Part shown: positions 1 to 8,724 of the stretch, piece by piece
How the letters are laid out: every line of letters begins with the position of its first letter
Position numbering within the stretch: the first letter of the stretch is position 1
From: Mycobacterium sp. 852002-51057_SCH5723018
Lineage (GTDB): Bacteria > Actinomycetota > Actinomycetes > Mycobacteriales > Mycobacteriaceae
DNA: 64,000 nucleotides
Direction of reading: 5' to 3'
Assembly: GCF_001667035.1 (NCBI RefSeq)
Contig: NZ_LZIR01000004.1
Span: 175,256 to 239,255 of the forward strand
Notes under the pieces: model-generated
The model's database searches: none
Seen by the model: the letters and a program-made list of their open reading frames with translations, nothing else
Told to the model about the DNA's origin: nothing
Program-made: the position numbers and the translations under genes

Positions 1-141
1 TTGGACGGCACATAACCCATTGTGCCGTTCAGCTATCGAGCTGTTCGGACCGCTGTCGACATCCTTGCGATTGGGCGTGATGCCCAAGCCGTTCGCGGCG
101 GGTTCGCCATCCGCGATTGTGAGACCTCACGGCTGACTGCT

Positions 142-1647
142 TCATGGTTTGGTCACGACGTGCCGGGTGCGGTCGTCGCGGACCGGCACACCGTTGCGGC
201 CGCCGAGATCCTGCGCATACAGGGCGACCGTGTACGCTGCGCCGCCGCCGTTAATGTCCAGCGCCGAGCGGTTGATGTGGTCGATGGTGTCGGTTTTCTG
301 GTGATAGTTCGGGTCATACGGCTGATTGGCTGTTCCGCCCCACAACCTGGCTTGCTCAGCCGTCATCTCGCTTTCGGCGCCGGAGAAGATGCCCCCCGAT
401 GGGATGCCCGCGCGAGTGAATCCGTCGTGGTCTGAGCGCCCCTCCAAGGAAACGTCCTGGGCGGTTTTGCCGGCGCTCTTCAGGTAGGCGACGAGCGTGC
501 GCTCGATACCGGCCGAGCCCTCGGGCACCCGTGGCGGGGCCTGCTGCGGGTCGCGGGGCGCGGATTGATCACCGTCGTAGGTGAAGTAGGCGGGATTCGG
601 CGAGGCCAGCATGTCGAAGTTGAGGTAGAGCGCAATGTCCTTGAGCGCATCGACATCGAGTGACTGCAAATAGTTCGCGGAGCCCACCAGGCCGATTTCT
701 TCGGCACCCCAGAATGCGAACCTAACGCCGTTGTGCACGGGCGGCGAACCGCCCATCTGTAGCGCGGTCTCGAGTACCGCTGCGACACCGGAACCGTTGT
801 CGTCGATCCCTGGCCCGGCGGGCACGCTGTCCAAGTGGGCGCCCACCATCACCACATCCTGGGCGGAGCCGGTCTTGGTCTGTGCGAGCACGTTTCGACT
901 CTTTTCGACGCGCACGCCGGCATTCAGCGTGATCGTGGTGGTGCCTGGATGGCTGCGCAGTCGGGCCCCGTCAGTCTTGCTGACGCTGACTACCGGGATG
1001 GTGACGTGGGTTTGTTCGCCCAGTGTGGCACCCGACTGGTCGCCGTCGACGTTGTCGGCGACGATAAGTGCCACCGCACCACGCGCGGCAGCGGCGAGCT
1101 GCTTATCGGCGAACGGGCACTTGCCGCGGTCGACCAGCACCACCGCGCCGGCGACAGTCAGGCCGTCGTAGTCGGCCGCGGTGCAGCCGGGGCTATCGTC
1201 GACTCGGGCCGGAACCAGTGGGCCAGTCACACCCGGCGGCCGGGTCCCGACCGTGTATTCCAGTGGTTTCGCTTCTACCCTCGTCCCGCCCACCGTGAGC
1301 TCGGGTGGATCGGCGAACGGCAACCGCAGCTCGAATTCGGGAATTCGAACGTCAAAACCTTTGGAGCGCAAAGCATCGGCAACGTAGTCCACGCTGGCGT
1401 CGTATCCGGGTGTCCCCACCGCTCGATTACCGCCATTGGCGTCGGCGATCTGTTGGAGCTTGGTCAGGTGGGACATCATCGCGTCGGCGGTCACCCGATG
1501 GCGGATCGTCGCCGCGAAGGCGGCGGGAGCCTCCGTGGGGCTCGCGGCGGTGTGCGCGGCGTCGCCCGCTCCACCGCACCCGCACAGCGCGGCCACGCTC
1601 ACCGCGACCGCCGCCAGTGCCGACAGTCGCCGGGATCTCATCACCAC
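142..1647 (-). CDS. lpqL: Lipoprotein aminopeptidase LpqL (M28 family)
   Basis: A 501-residue secreted zinc aminopeptidase of the M28 family with an inserted PA domain. The N-terminus has basic residues, a hydrophobic stretch and a lipobox-like LCGC ending at Cys24, so it is probably a lipid-anchored envelope protein. The PA domain lies at about residues 140-250. The peptidase part shows the zinc-ligand and catalytic segments GAHLDSVPAGPGIDDNGSG, WGAEEIG, SDHDGF and YHQKTDT. Length and sequence agree closely with M. tuberculosis LpqL (Rv0418) as I remember it. It likely trims peptides in the cell wall space. It stands alone; its upstream neighbour is divergent. The true substrate is unknown. 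Confidence 0.92.
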   Translation of the reverse strand: MVMRSRRLSALAAVAVSVAALCGCGGAGDAAHTAASPTEAPAAFAATIRHRVTADAMMSHLTKLQQIADANGGNRAVGTPGYDASVDYVADALRSKGFDVRIPEFELRLPFADPPELTVGGTRVEAKPLEYTVGTRPPGVTGPLVPARVDDSPGCTAADYDGLTVAGAVVLVDRGKCPFADKQLAAAARGAVALIVADNVDGDQSGATLGEQTHVTIPVVSVSKTDGARLRSHPGTTTITLNAGVRVEKSRNVLAQTKTGSAQDVVMVGAHLDSVPAGPGIDDNGSGVAAVLETALQMGGSPPVHNGVRFAFWGAEEIGLVGSANYLQSLDVDALKDIALYLNFDMLASPNPAYFTYDGDQSAPRDPQQAPPRVPEGSAGIERTLVAYLKSAGKTAQDVSLEGRSDHDGFTRAGIPSGGIFSGAESEMTAEQARLWGGTANQPYDPNYHQKTDTIDHINRSALDINGGGAAYTVALYAQDLGGRNGVPVRDDRTRHVVTKP

Positions 1648-1891
1648 CAGCTTGACGTTAGCGCCATCACGGAAACAAAGATCGCCGCGCAGGGAATGGG
1701 CCTGTCCGCACCGCCAGCGTCTGGCCGCTGCCGTCTGCGGCGATGTGTCGGATCAGGATTTCAAGGGCCGAATAGAACCGAACGCCGTCTCGACATAGAC
1801 GGGTTTCGAGAGTCCAAAAGTCGCATTCCTTGGAATCAGGCATTGCCTGCGCGGTCTGCCGGGTCAAGGCGCGACATCCCCTTTTCCGGGC

Positions 1892-1897
1892 TAGCAT
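1892..1897 (+). promoter_or_regulatory. -10 element for a leaderless transcript
   Basis: TAGCAT fits the mycobacterial TANNNT -10 consensus and lies 6 nt before the ATG at 1904. This spacing would start the transcript at or next to the start codon, so the small membrane protein that follows is probably translated from a leaderless mRNA. No Shine-Dalgarno sequence is seen. Confidence 0.5.
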
Positions 1898-1903
1898 CCC
1901 TGT

Positions 1904-2104
1904 ATGAGAAGGGCTTTCGTCGTCACGTTCGCGGTCGGGTTGATCATCGCGCTGTTCGGTCTGATCTGGGCGCTCCAGGGATTCGGAGTGCTTGGTGGCA
2001 GCCCGATGAGCAACACTACGACCTGGTCCATCATCGGTCCGATCACGGTGCTGATCGGCATCGCGGTTGCGGTATTCAGTTGGCGGAAACTCTCTTCCAA
2101 ATAG
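1904..2104 (+). CDS. Small two-helix membrane protein
   Basis: A 66-residue protein with two predicted membrane helices, at about residues 5-28 and 41-60, joined by a short polar loop and ending in a basic tail (WRKLSSK). The start is supported by a -10 element immediately upstream and by the absence of any earlier in-frame start that improves the protein. I do not recognise a named family beyond small hypothetical mycobacterial membrane proteins. It converges with the molybdoenzyme gene, whose stop lies 15 bp beyond its own. No function is inferred. Confidence 0.7.
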   Translation: MRRAFVVTFAVGLIIALFGLIWALQGFGVLGGSPMSNTTTWSIIGPITVLIGIAVAVFSWRKLSSK

Positions 2105-2119
2105 CACTGAAATAGTGCT

Positions 2120-3667
2120 TCATGTCTCCGCCACGGTGAAGTCCACCGTGTGCCACCCGGTGGCGCCGTCTGGGACGGTACTGGCCTGATCTGAAGTTTG
2201 GACGGCTCCGGTGTTGTCGGTGGCGCGCACGGTGATGGTGTGTTTCCCAGGGCTTTTCGCCTGCCAGGGGAAGCGCCACAATCGCCACGTGTCGTTGGAA
2301 TAGCCCGCGCCCTGTTGCGCGGGCTGCCATCCGCCGTCGTCGATGCGGACCTCCACGGCCCGCACGCCACGATTCTGTGCCCACGCGACGCCGCCAAACA
2401 CCACGGGCCCCATCGGCACCTTCTGACCACCTTTCGGCACGTCGATCCGCGACTCGGTCTTGATGGGTGCACGCGGTGCCCAGCCCTGCCGCGTCCAGTA
2501 CGCCTCTGCTCTGTCGAAGCGGGTCAGCTCCAGCTCGACGACCCACTTGGTGGCCGACACGTACCCGTAGAGCCCCGGTACCACCAGCCGCGCCGGGTAG
2601 CCATGCTCGATCGGTAGCGGCTGACCGTTGAGGCCGACCGCCAGGAGCGCGGCGCGGCCATCGGTAAGCGCCTCTAGTGGCGTGCCGGCGGTGAACCCAT
2701 CGATCGACGTCGAGAGCACCATGTCGGCGTCCGCGTGCACACCGGCTGCCGCCAGCAGATCAGCGACTCGGTAGCCTGTCCAGATGCCCGTCGAAATGAG
2801 GTTGCCTCCAACGGGATTCGACACGCAGGTCAGCGTCGTCACCGTTTCGACGACGTCGAAGTGGGCGAGGTCGTCGAAGTCGTACGTGGCTTCGTGGTCC
2901 ACCATGCCGTGGACGCGCAGGCGCCAGTCGGCGTGGCTGAGTTGGGGAACAATGAGTGCGGTGTCCACCCGGTAAAAATCGGCGCTGGACGTGACAAAGC
3001 TCGGAAGCGCAACCCCTTTCGGTTGCACATCAGCAGGTATTGGTGGCGCCGATGTGCGCGGCCGGGCAAGTGCGAAGCTGTTGCGGTCAGCGGACACCGA
3101 ATGCACCAACCGCGTGATGACCGCACCCGCGACGCCACTCACTACTCCGAATCCGATCAATCCGAACACGACCAACCTGCGCCTGCCGGCATCCGGGTCG
3201 CCGTGGACGGCTCTGTCTTCTGAGTCTCCCAGGTCGGCCCAGAACCGGCGGGTGAGCAAGCGCAGGGCCGCCACGCCGCAGGCGGCGCCCGCGACGGTGG
3301 GGATCGTGTCGAGTGCCGTCGCACCCGGCCGCGACAGCACTGCGATGCATCCCAGAACGCCCGCCGCGGCGATCGCGGCGCTGCCGAGCGGGCGGCGCTG
3401 CGTCTCGAGGGTCCCGGCGATCGCAGCGATCGTAGCGATCACCACGAGCACGACGACGGCCACGAACAGTTTGTCCAGAGAGCCCAGGGTCTGAATCGCC
3501 CACTCTTTGATGGGCCCCGGTGTCAGGTCGACGACCGCCGAGCCGATCGCGGTACGCGCATCGGCCCGCGCACCGAACGGGATGCCCACCAGCTGGGCCA
3601 CCCCGAGCGAGACGCACGCGGCGGCGACCCCGGCGATCATCCGCTCATTGGAAGGGACGAAAGCCAT
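2120..3667 (-). CDS. Membrane-anchored sulfite-oxidase-family molybdopterin oxidoreductase
   Basis: A 515-residue protein: about five membrane helices in residues 10-185, then a sulfite-oxidase-type molybdopterin domain (about 225-390) and a C-terminal immunoglobulin-like dimerisation domain. The molybdenum-binding Cys is expected at Cys281 in the TLTCVSNP segment. The later stretch EHGYPARLVVPGLYG is typical of the family. I chose ATG 3667 because it begins just before the first hydrophobic helix; the upstream extension to 3763 is low-complexity and unconvincing. It resembles M. tuberculosis Rv0218. It is likely an envelope oxidoreductase using a small oxyanion or sulfoxide, but the substrate is not shown by the sequence. 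Confidence 0.85.
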   Translation of the reverse strand: MAFVPSNERMIAGVAAACVSLGVAQLVGIPFGARADARTAIGSAVVDLTPGPIKEWAIQTLGSLDKLFVAVVVLVVIATIAAIAGTLETQRRPLGSAAIAAAGVLGCIAVLSRPGATALDTIPTVAGAACGVAALRLLTRRFWADLGDSEDRAVHGDPDAGRRRLVVFGLIGFGVVSGVAGAVITRLVHSVSADRNSFALARPRTSAPPIPADVQPKGVALPSFVTSSADFYRVDTALIVPQLSHADWRLRVHGMVDHEATYDFDDLAHFDVVETVTTLTCVSNPVGGNLISTGIWTGYRVADLLAAAGVHADADMVLSTSIDGFTAGTPLEALTDGRAALLAVGLNGQPLPIEHGYPARLVVPGLYGYVSATKWVVELELTRFDRAEAYWTRQGWAPRAPIKTESRIDVPKGGQKVPMGPVVFGGVAWAQNRGVRAVEVRIDDGGWQPAQQGAGYSNDTWRLWRFPWQAKSPGKHTITVRATDNTGAVQTSDQASTVPDGATGWHTVDFTVAET

Positions 3668-4399
3668 CGGAGCTACTGTACTCGCGTTTCCCTCAACGAC
3701 TGCAAACGCCTTGCCGCGCAGGCGAACCGGTGGCGCTGGCATGCTGCCATCGGCCCGCGGCACGGTCCTGCGGTTCTCGCCTGCTGCTGAACTGGCAACT
3801 AAGCCGGCCGACGGCGCCCCCTCGTCGGCGATGCCGTGACGGCGATGGTCGGGGAGGCATGCCCATCTTGTCTCGAAACAACAGACGACTTACGAGAGTC
3901 TCGAAAGTTCGTATCAAGACCAACAACACTAAAGAGCGCATTCCAGCTTCGACAGGTTATCGGCAACGTCACCGCACCCTTGGTGACGACCAGCGCGCCG
4001 CGAGAAACCGAATGCTGTACCCCGTTATTGGTCGCAACGTGCACGTGCGGCGATTGCGCTGCCAAAGGCCCAGTCAAGCGAAGAGGCGGGCGATCTCGAT
4101 GTAGGCCGGAATCGAGACTGTGAGGCTATAGGAAACGACAAACCCAGCGACTCCGGCCAAAGGCAATGCCGGACTCGCCGCACGGATCGCCCCGCCGCTA
4201 CACCGCCGGGACGGCGATGTACTGCGCCGACGCGCGGAAAACCCGCCGATTTTGTAGATTTGTCTGGTCGATTGCGCAGTTATTTAGTGGATAGTGGAAC
4301 CGAGCCCGTTCTCTGGTGGCCTGGCGATGACAGTCGCGGTGCCAACTCGTGCCGATCAGGCAGGGCCACAGCCGATTTCGACCAGCACTGGGAGGCACC
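3668..4399. other. Divergent intergenic region between two molybdoenzyme genes
   Basis: A 732-bp stretch between divergent genes. No convincing reading frame was seen: the frames of up to about 95 codons lack known motifs or ribosome sites. It contains a 15-bp sequence (3898-3912) that recurs at 6062-6076, on the other side of the second molybdoenzyme gene. The last 150 bp are relatively AT-rich (around 4245-4290) and probably hold the promoter of the gene at 4400. Confidence 0.5.
3898..3912 (+). repeat. 15-bp direct repeat, copy 1
   Basis: GTCTCGAAAGTTCGT, identical to 6062-6076. The two copies flank the molybdoenzyme gene at 4400-5647. This may be a scar or a shared regulatory site. Confidence 0.45.
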
Positions 4400-5647
4400 A
4401 TGACCGAGCAAACAGGTTACCCGACCGCGAACGGCAAGCGCTTCACCCTGGATGTGGACATTCACGCCGACGTGCCGCCTTACCAGGACTTCGCGCATAC
4501 CGACCGTCTCGACAATTTCACGGTGATGGAGGTCGCCGGCAAGAGCCGCTGCCACGGCATGCACCTCGAGGGCCTCACCTATCCGATCACTCCGATCGGG
4601 ATGCACTATCTGCTGATCCACTACGACATCCCGGAGATCGACGAGAAGACGTATCGCGTCAAGGTCGACGGCCTCGTGAAGAACAAACTGGCCCTCGACA
4701 TGGACTACTTCCGCAGCCGACCAAAGGTCACCCTCCCGGCCACGATGGAATGCTGCGGCAACGGCCGAGCGAGCCAGCGGTGGCGCCTGTGGGCACACGT
4801 ACCTTGGAACCACGACGCGATCGGGACCGCCGAGTGGACGGGTACGCCGCTGCGCGGGGTACTCGAGGAGGCCGGCCTTCTAGATGACGCGGTGGAGATC
4901 CTCTTCACCGGCCGAGACAAAGGGATCCAGGGCCCCCCGGATGGGGCCGAAGTCCAGTACTTCCAGCGCAGCCTGACCGTCGACTACGTGATGAACCCCG
5001 CCAACGACGTCTTGCTGTGCTACGAAATCAACGGCCTGCCGTTGCCGCCGCAGCACGGCTTCCCGCTGCGTCTACTGGTCCCAGGCTGGCTGGGGATGAC
5101 CAACGTCAAATGGATCGGCTCGATCGAGGCGATCGACTGGCGGCTCACCGAGCGCCAGATGAAGTGGTACAGCTACGCGCAAAACGACAATGACCCCAAC
5201 CGCCAACCCGCCACCTTCCAGCAGACGCGTGCGATGATGATCCCTCCCGGCATCCCCGACTTCCTATGTCGGCTCCGCCACCTGGAGGAGACCGATGCCG
5301 TCGAGCTGCGTGGCCGCGCCTGGGCCGGTGGACTTCGCATCACCGACGTGGAGGTCAGCCTCGACGGGGGAAACACCTGGTCGTACGCGAAGCTCGATAA
5401 CCCGATCGGCAAGTGGGCCTGGGTCGGCTGGTCGTTCACCTGGGAGAACGTCACTCCCGGTCAGTACACGCTACGGTGCCGCGCCAAGGACGAGCGGGGC
5501 AACATGTCGAAGGACGACGACTCGGTGCACGACTACTACGCAATGGATATAACCAAGGCGCAATACGTCGATGTCAACGTGTATCCCAAGGACACTCTGA
5601 AGGTAGGCAACCGCATCGAGTGCCCGGTCCAATTCCCGTCGCTCTAA
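4400..5647 (+). CDS. Sulfite-oxidase-family molybdopterin oxidoreductase (soluble)
   Basis: A 415-residue protein with the molybdopterin domain (about residues 60-270) and the Mo-cofactor dimerisation domain (about 285-400). The motif MECCGNGR holds the expected molybdenum ligand, Cys118. Further family segments are PQHGFPLRLLVPGWLGM and VEVSLDGGNTW. No signal peptide or membrane helix is seen, so it is probably cytoplasmic. ATG 4400 is preceded by GGGAGG at good spacing; upstream in-frame codons were rejected for that reason. It may oxidise sulfite or a related sulfur compound. It lies divergent from a second, membrane-bound member of the same superfamily, which is unusual. Confidence 0.88.
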   Translation: MTEQTGYPTANGKRFTLDVDIHADVPPYQDFAHTDRLDNFTVMEVAGKSRCHGMHLEGLTYPITPIGMHYLLIHYDIPEIDEKTYRVKVDGLVKNKLALDMDYFRSRPKVTLPATMECCGNGRASQRWRLWAHVPWNHDAIGTAEWTGTPLRGVLEEAGLLDDAVEILFTGRDKGIQGPPDGAEVQYFQRSLTVDYVMNPANDVLLCYEINGLPLPPQHGFPLRLLVPGWLGMTNVKWIGSIEAIDWRLTERQMKWYSYAQNDNDPNRQPATFQQTRAMMIPPGIPDFLCRLRHLEETDAVELRGRAWAGGLRITDVEVSLDGGNTWSYAKLDNPIGKWAWVGWSFTWENVTPGQYTLRCRAKDERGNMSKDDDSVHDYYAMDITKAQYVDVNVYPKDTLKVGNRIECPVQFPSL

Positions 5648-5914
5648 GTACTGGTAGTCCGCGGGGCAAGTCCGGGGCGGCTGTGCTTCGGCTTCAAGGT
5701 CGATGAGTCCGAGGACGTTGTCTGTTCCCGTCGCTGCCGTCAGCAACTTGCGTGCCCACGAGTGACCGCGCCACCTACTTACGCAAGACGGGCATCTTCG
5801 GCTAACACGGCCTTACCCGCGCACAGGGAAAACCTTTTCGGCGGCAAAACTTTTCAGCAAACTACGGTATGTTCGCGGAATCGGCTGTGCGACGCACAGG
5901 CAAAGGGCAACGCG

Positions 5915-5998
5915 GTGAAGAAGGTTCTCATCACCGGGTCGGGTACCGGATTTGGACACGAAGTGGCAATGCGTCTGGCCGAAAAGGGATTTGACGTA
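5915..5998 (+). pseudogene. Truncated short-chain dehydrogenase, N-terminal remnant
   Basis: From GTG 5915 the frame encodes VKKVLITGSGTGFGHEVAM followed by RLAEKGFDV, a textbook SDR nucleotide-binding start with the TGxxxGxG motif, helix and second beta strand. After codon 28 the similarity stops abruptly and the frame runs into unrelated sequence without the expected acidic residue, NNAG or YxxxK motifs. Only about 28 of some 250 residues remain. The breakpoint, near 5999, lies next to short inverted sequences (TTCGAGAC and GTCTCGAA). It is best read as the stump of a gene cut by deletion or rearrangement. Confidence 0.65.
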
Positions 5999-6061
5999 GA
6001 TAGACCACATTCGAGACGTCTCAGACCGGCACCCAGCGTATTGGATCTGCCAGGTCGTTGC

Positions 6062-6076
6062 GTCTCGAAAGTTCGT
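6062..6076 (+). repeat. 15-bp direct repeat, copy 2
   Basis: Identical to 3898-3912. It lies about 65 bp beyond the point where the SDR remnant ends. Confidence 0.45.
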
Positions 6077-6431
6077 CTCACTAGAACCCGTCGCAATATT
6101 GCGACACAGCGCTCATTCGGCACCCGCTTCGTGGCCGATTGCCGCCGGCTTATCCCTGGCGACGGTTCAGATGCGCCGTAGCGCAGTCGATTGGCTGAAC
6201 CGGCGACGCGGCTGCGCCCGCGTCTATCAGTAAGCGCCGCAATAGCTTTCATGGCGCATACGGATATTGTGTCTGTGGTAAATACCGCATATTGCATCAG
6301 ATGAACAGTGTGCCCGCTGCAATCACTTTCATATTCAGGGGTGCGACGGCGAGCACATAGGTGGTCGAGTGGATCGTACGCAACTGTTTAACCGCTGACG
6401 TTTCCGTTGTTACCAGGCGGGAGGGCGCCGC

Positions 6432-6539
6432 TCATGCACGGCGCAGACTCCTGCGTCCGACCAGCCAGGCGATCGATCCGACGATGCCTTTCACGAGGGT
6501 TTGTATTACCACTACCGCAGCGCCGGCGGCTCCGATCAA
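6432..6539 (-). CDS. Possible small membrane peptide
   Basis: A TTG-initiated frame of 35 codons encoding a peptide that starts MIGAAGAAVVVIQTLVKGIV and ends in a basic tail (GRRSLRRA). It has one plausible membrane helix. No clear ribosome site, no recognised family and a rare start codon make it doubtful. It could instead be the C-terminal stump of a lost membrane protein gene. Confidence 0.2.
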   Translation of the reverse strand: MIGAAGAAVVVIQTLVKGIVGSIAWLVGRRSLRRA

Positions 6540-6589
6540 ACGGTGGCCGCACCTCCAAGCGACGTCGCACCATTCTGAGACCCTCAGGT

Positions 6590-6985
6590 ATGGCCTCCCG
6601 GCAAAGCGCCGATCCGGCGAAGACGCGGCAGGCGGTGTTAGCCGTCGCCGACTGGCTGCGCGACGAATCTTGTCCGGCGCCCGACCGAGGTGCTTTGGCG
6701 GCGGCGGTTCGGCTCACCGCGCGCACCTTGGCCGCGGCGGCGCCCGGCGCCAGCGTCGAGGTCCGCATCCCCCCGTTCGCCGCGGTGCAGTGCATCGCCG
6801 GGCCCAGGCACACCCGCGGCACACCGCCCAATGTGGTCGAGACCGACGCGCGGACGTGGCTGCTGCTCGCCACCGGACTGCTGCGCCCCGACGAGGCCGA
6901 GACCACCGGTGCGCTGACGCTGTCGGGCTCCCGGGCGGGTGAAATAAGCCACTGGTTGCCCCTGTTCGATCTGCGCGGAATATAA
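6590..6985 (+). CDS. SCP2-like (sterol carrier family) protein, Rv0807-like
   Basis: A 131-residue protein of the sterol-carrier-like family found upstream of purF in mycobacteria. Length and sequence fit Rv0807 (129 residues in memory). Recognisable stretches are VEVRIPPFAAVQCI, GPRHTRGTPPNVVETDA and the C-terminal WLPLFDLRGI. ATG 6590 was preferred over the frame start at 6407 because the extra N-terminus is arginine-rich and absent from relatives. It probably binds a hydrophobic ligand in the cytosol, but no ligand is known to me. It marks the left edge of the conserved purF-purM block. Confidence 0.8.
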   Translation: MASRQSADPAKTRQAVLAVADWLRDESCPAPDRGALAAAVRLTARTLAAAAPGASVEVRIPPFAAVQCIAGPRHTRGTPPNVVETDARTWLLLATGLLRPDEAETTGALTLSGSRAGEISHWLPLFDLRGI

Positions 6986-7117
6986 CTCTGAAGTGCAGCT
7001 TTAGGGTTGAGTGACCCATTTTTCAGCGCCCAACACGCCCGCCGGATTCGGCGCCGGCGCCGCGGTGCCCGTAGACTCCGTTACGTCACCAATCGTTCGC
7101 CAGGGAGCCGCCGAACC

Positions 7118-8653
7118 GTGACCGTCGCTGGACCAGAAGCACCCGAGGAGGACCTGAACTCTCCTCGTGAAGAGTGCGGCGTGTTCGGGGTCTGGGCCCC
7201 GGGCGAGGAAGTCGCCAAGCTCACCTATTACGGCCTGTACGCGCTGCAGCATCGTGGCCAGGAAGCCGCGGGTATGGCCGTCGCCGACGGCTCCCAGGTG
7301 CTGGTCTTCAAAGACCTAGGCCTGGTCAGCCAGGTGTTCGACGAGCAGACCCTGGCCGCGATGCACGGCCACGTCGCCATCGGGCACTGCCGCTACTCCA
7401 CCACGGGCGACACCACGTGGGAAAACGCCCAGCCGGTGTTCCGCAACACCGCGGCCGGCACCGGGGTTGCCTTGGGCCACAACGGGAATCTGGTCAACAC
7501 CGCCGAGCTCGCCGCCCGCGCCCGCGAAGCCGGGCTGATGGGCACCCGATGCCCCGCCCCCGCGACGACGGACTCCGACATCCTGGGTGCACTGCTGGCG
7601 CACGGCGCGGCCGATGCCACCCTCGAGCAGGCGGCGCTGGAGCTGCTGCCGACCGTGCGGGGGGCGTTCTGCCTGACGTTCATGGACGAAAACACCTTGT
7701 ACGCGTGCCGCGATCCGCACGGGGTGCGGCCCCTATCGCTCGGGCGGTTGGACCGCGGCTGGGTGGTGGCCTCCGAAACGGCCGCGCTCGACATCGTCGG
7801 CGCCTCCTTCGTCCGCGACATCGAGCCGGGCGAATTGCTGGCGATCGACGCCGACGGCGTGCGCTCGACGCGTTTCGCCAGCCCCGAACCCAAGGGCTGC
7901 GTCTTCGAATACGTCTACCTGGCGCGGCCGGACAGCACGATCGCCGGCCGGTCCGTGCACGGCACCCGGGTGGAAATCGGTCGGCGGCTGGCTCGCGAGT
8001 GCCCCGTCGAGGCCGACCTGGTGATCGGCGTGCCGGAATCGGGCACCCCCGCGGCCGTGGGATACGCGCAGGAATCCGGCATCCCCTACGGGCAGGGCCT
8101 GATGAAGAACGCGTATGTGGGGCGCACCTTCATCCAGCCGTCGCAGACCATCCGCCAGCTCGGTATCCGGCTGAAGCTCAACCCGCTTCGCGAGGTGATC
8201 CGCGGTAAACGGCTCATCGTCGTGGACGACTCGATCGTGCGCGGGAACACCCAGCGCGCCCTGTTGCGGATGCTGCGCGAGGCCGGCGCCGTCGAAGTGC
8301 ACGTACGCATCGCCTCACCGCCGGTGAAGTGGCCCTGCTTCTACGGCATCGACTTCCCCTCGCCGGCGGAATTGATCGCCAACGCCGTCCAGGACAAAGA
8401 AGAGATGCTCGAGGCGGTGCGGCACGCCATCGGTGCCGACACGCTGGGGTATGTCTCGCTGCGGGGTTTGATCGCAGCCTCCGAACAGCCCGGGTCGCGG
8501 CTGTGCACCGCGTGCTTCGACGGCAAATATCCGATCGAGCTGCCGGGCGAAACCGCGCTGGGCAAGAACGTCATCGAGCACATGCTCACCAATGCCGCGC
8601 GCGGCGCGGGCCTCGACGATCTGGCGCCCGATGAAGTGCCCGTCGCGCGCTGA
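7118..8653 (+). CDS. purF: Amidophosphoribosyltransferase PurF
   Basis: Catalyses the first step of purine synthesis: PRPP plus glutamine gives phosphoribosylamine. The N-terminal glutaminase nucleophile is the Cys in REECGVFGVW, exposed after removal of a short propeptide. The phosphoribosyltransferase loop is RLIVVDDSIVRGNTQ. C-terminal cysteines (LCTACFDGKYP) fit the iron-sulfur form. GTG 7118 gives 511 residues. The start is uncertain: a frame from GTG 7065 encodes VPVDS and then shifts, matching the beginning of M. tuberculosis PurF as I recall it, so one base may be missing near 7080. A TTG at 7007 is also in frame. purM follows in the same direction. Confidence 0.95.
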   Translation: MTVAGPEAPEEDLNSPREECGVFGVWAPGEEVAKLTYYGLYALQHRGQEAAGMAVADGSQVLVFKDLGLVSQVFDEQTLAAMHGHVAIGHCRYSTTGDTTWENAQPVFRNTAAGTGVALGHNGNLVNTAELAARAREAGLMGTRCPAPATTDSDILGALLAHGAADATLEQAALELLPTVRGAFCLTFMDENTLYACRDPHGVRPLSLGRLDRGWVVASETAALDIVGASFVRDIEPGELLAIDADGVRSTRFASPEPKGCVFEYVYLARPDSTIAGRSVHGTRVEIGRRLARECPVEADLVIGVPESGTPAAVGYAQESGIPYGQGLMKNAYVGRTFIQPSQTIRQLGIRLKLNPLREVIRGKRLIVVDDSIVRGNTQRALLRMLREAGAVEVHVRIASPPVKWPCFYGIDFPSPAELIANAVQDKEEMLEAVRHAIGADTLGYVSLRGLIAASEQPGSRLCTACFDGKYPIELPGETALGKNVIEHMLTNAARGAGLDDLAPDEVPVAR

Positions 8654-8724
8654 CAAAATTCGCCCGCACTACTTCAAAGACGTTTGATACCGACGGTGAG
8701 CGCCGCCCGGTAACCTTTATCGCG

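Larger units (their letters stand above)
5648..6589. other. Gene-poor region with remnants
   Basis: A 942-bp stretch without an intact recognisable gene. It holds a truncated dehydrogenase N-terminus (5915-5998), the palindrome GAGACGTCTC at 6013-6022, the second copy of a 15-bp repeat (6062-6076), and a doubtful small reverse-strand reading frame (6432-6539). Composition from about 6230 to 6400 is less GC-rich than the flanks. It looks like a rearrangement scar just upstream of the block that follows the M. tuberculosis Rv0807 order. Confidence 0.55.

Noticed and set aside
3799..4123. Small frames in the molybdoenzyme intergenic region
   Set aside because: Overlapping frames on both strands, no ribosome site and no family resemblance.
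5471..5746. Reverse frame downstream of the soluble molybdoenzyme
   Set aside because: It mostly overlaps the molybdoenzyme 3' end in antisense and has no motif or ribosome site.
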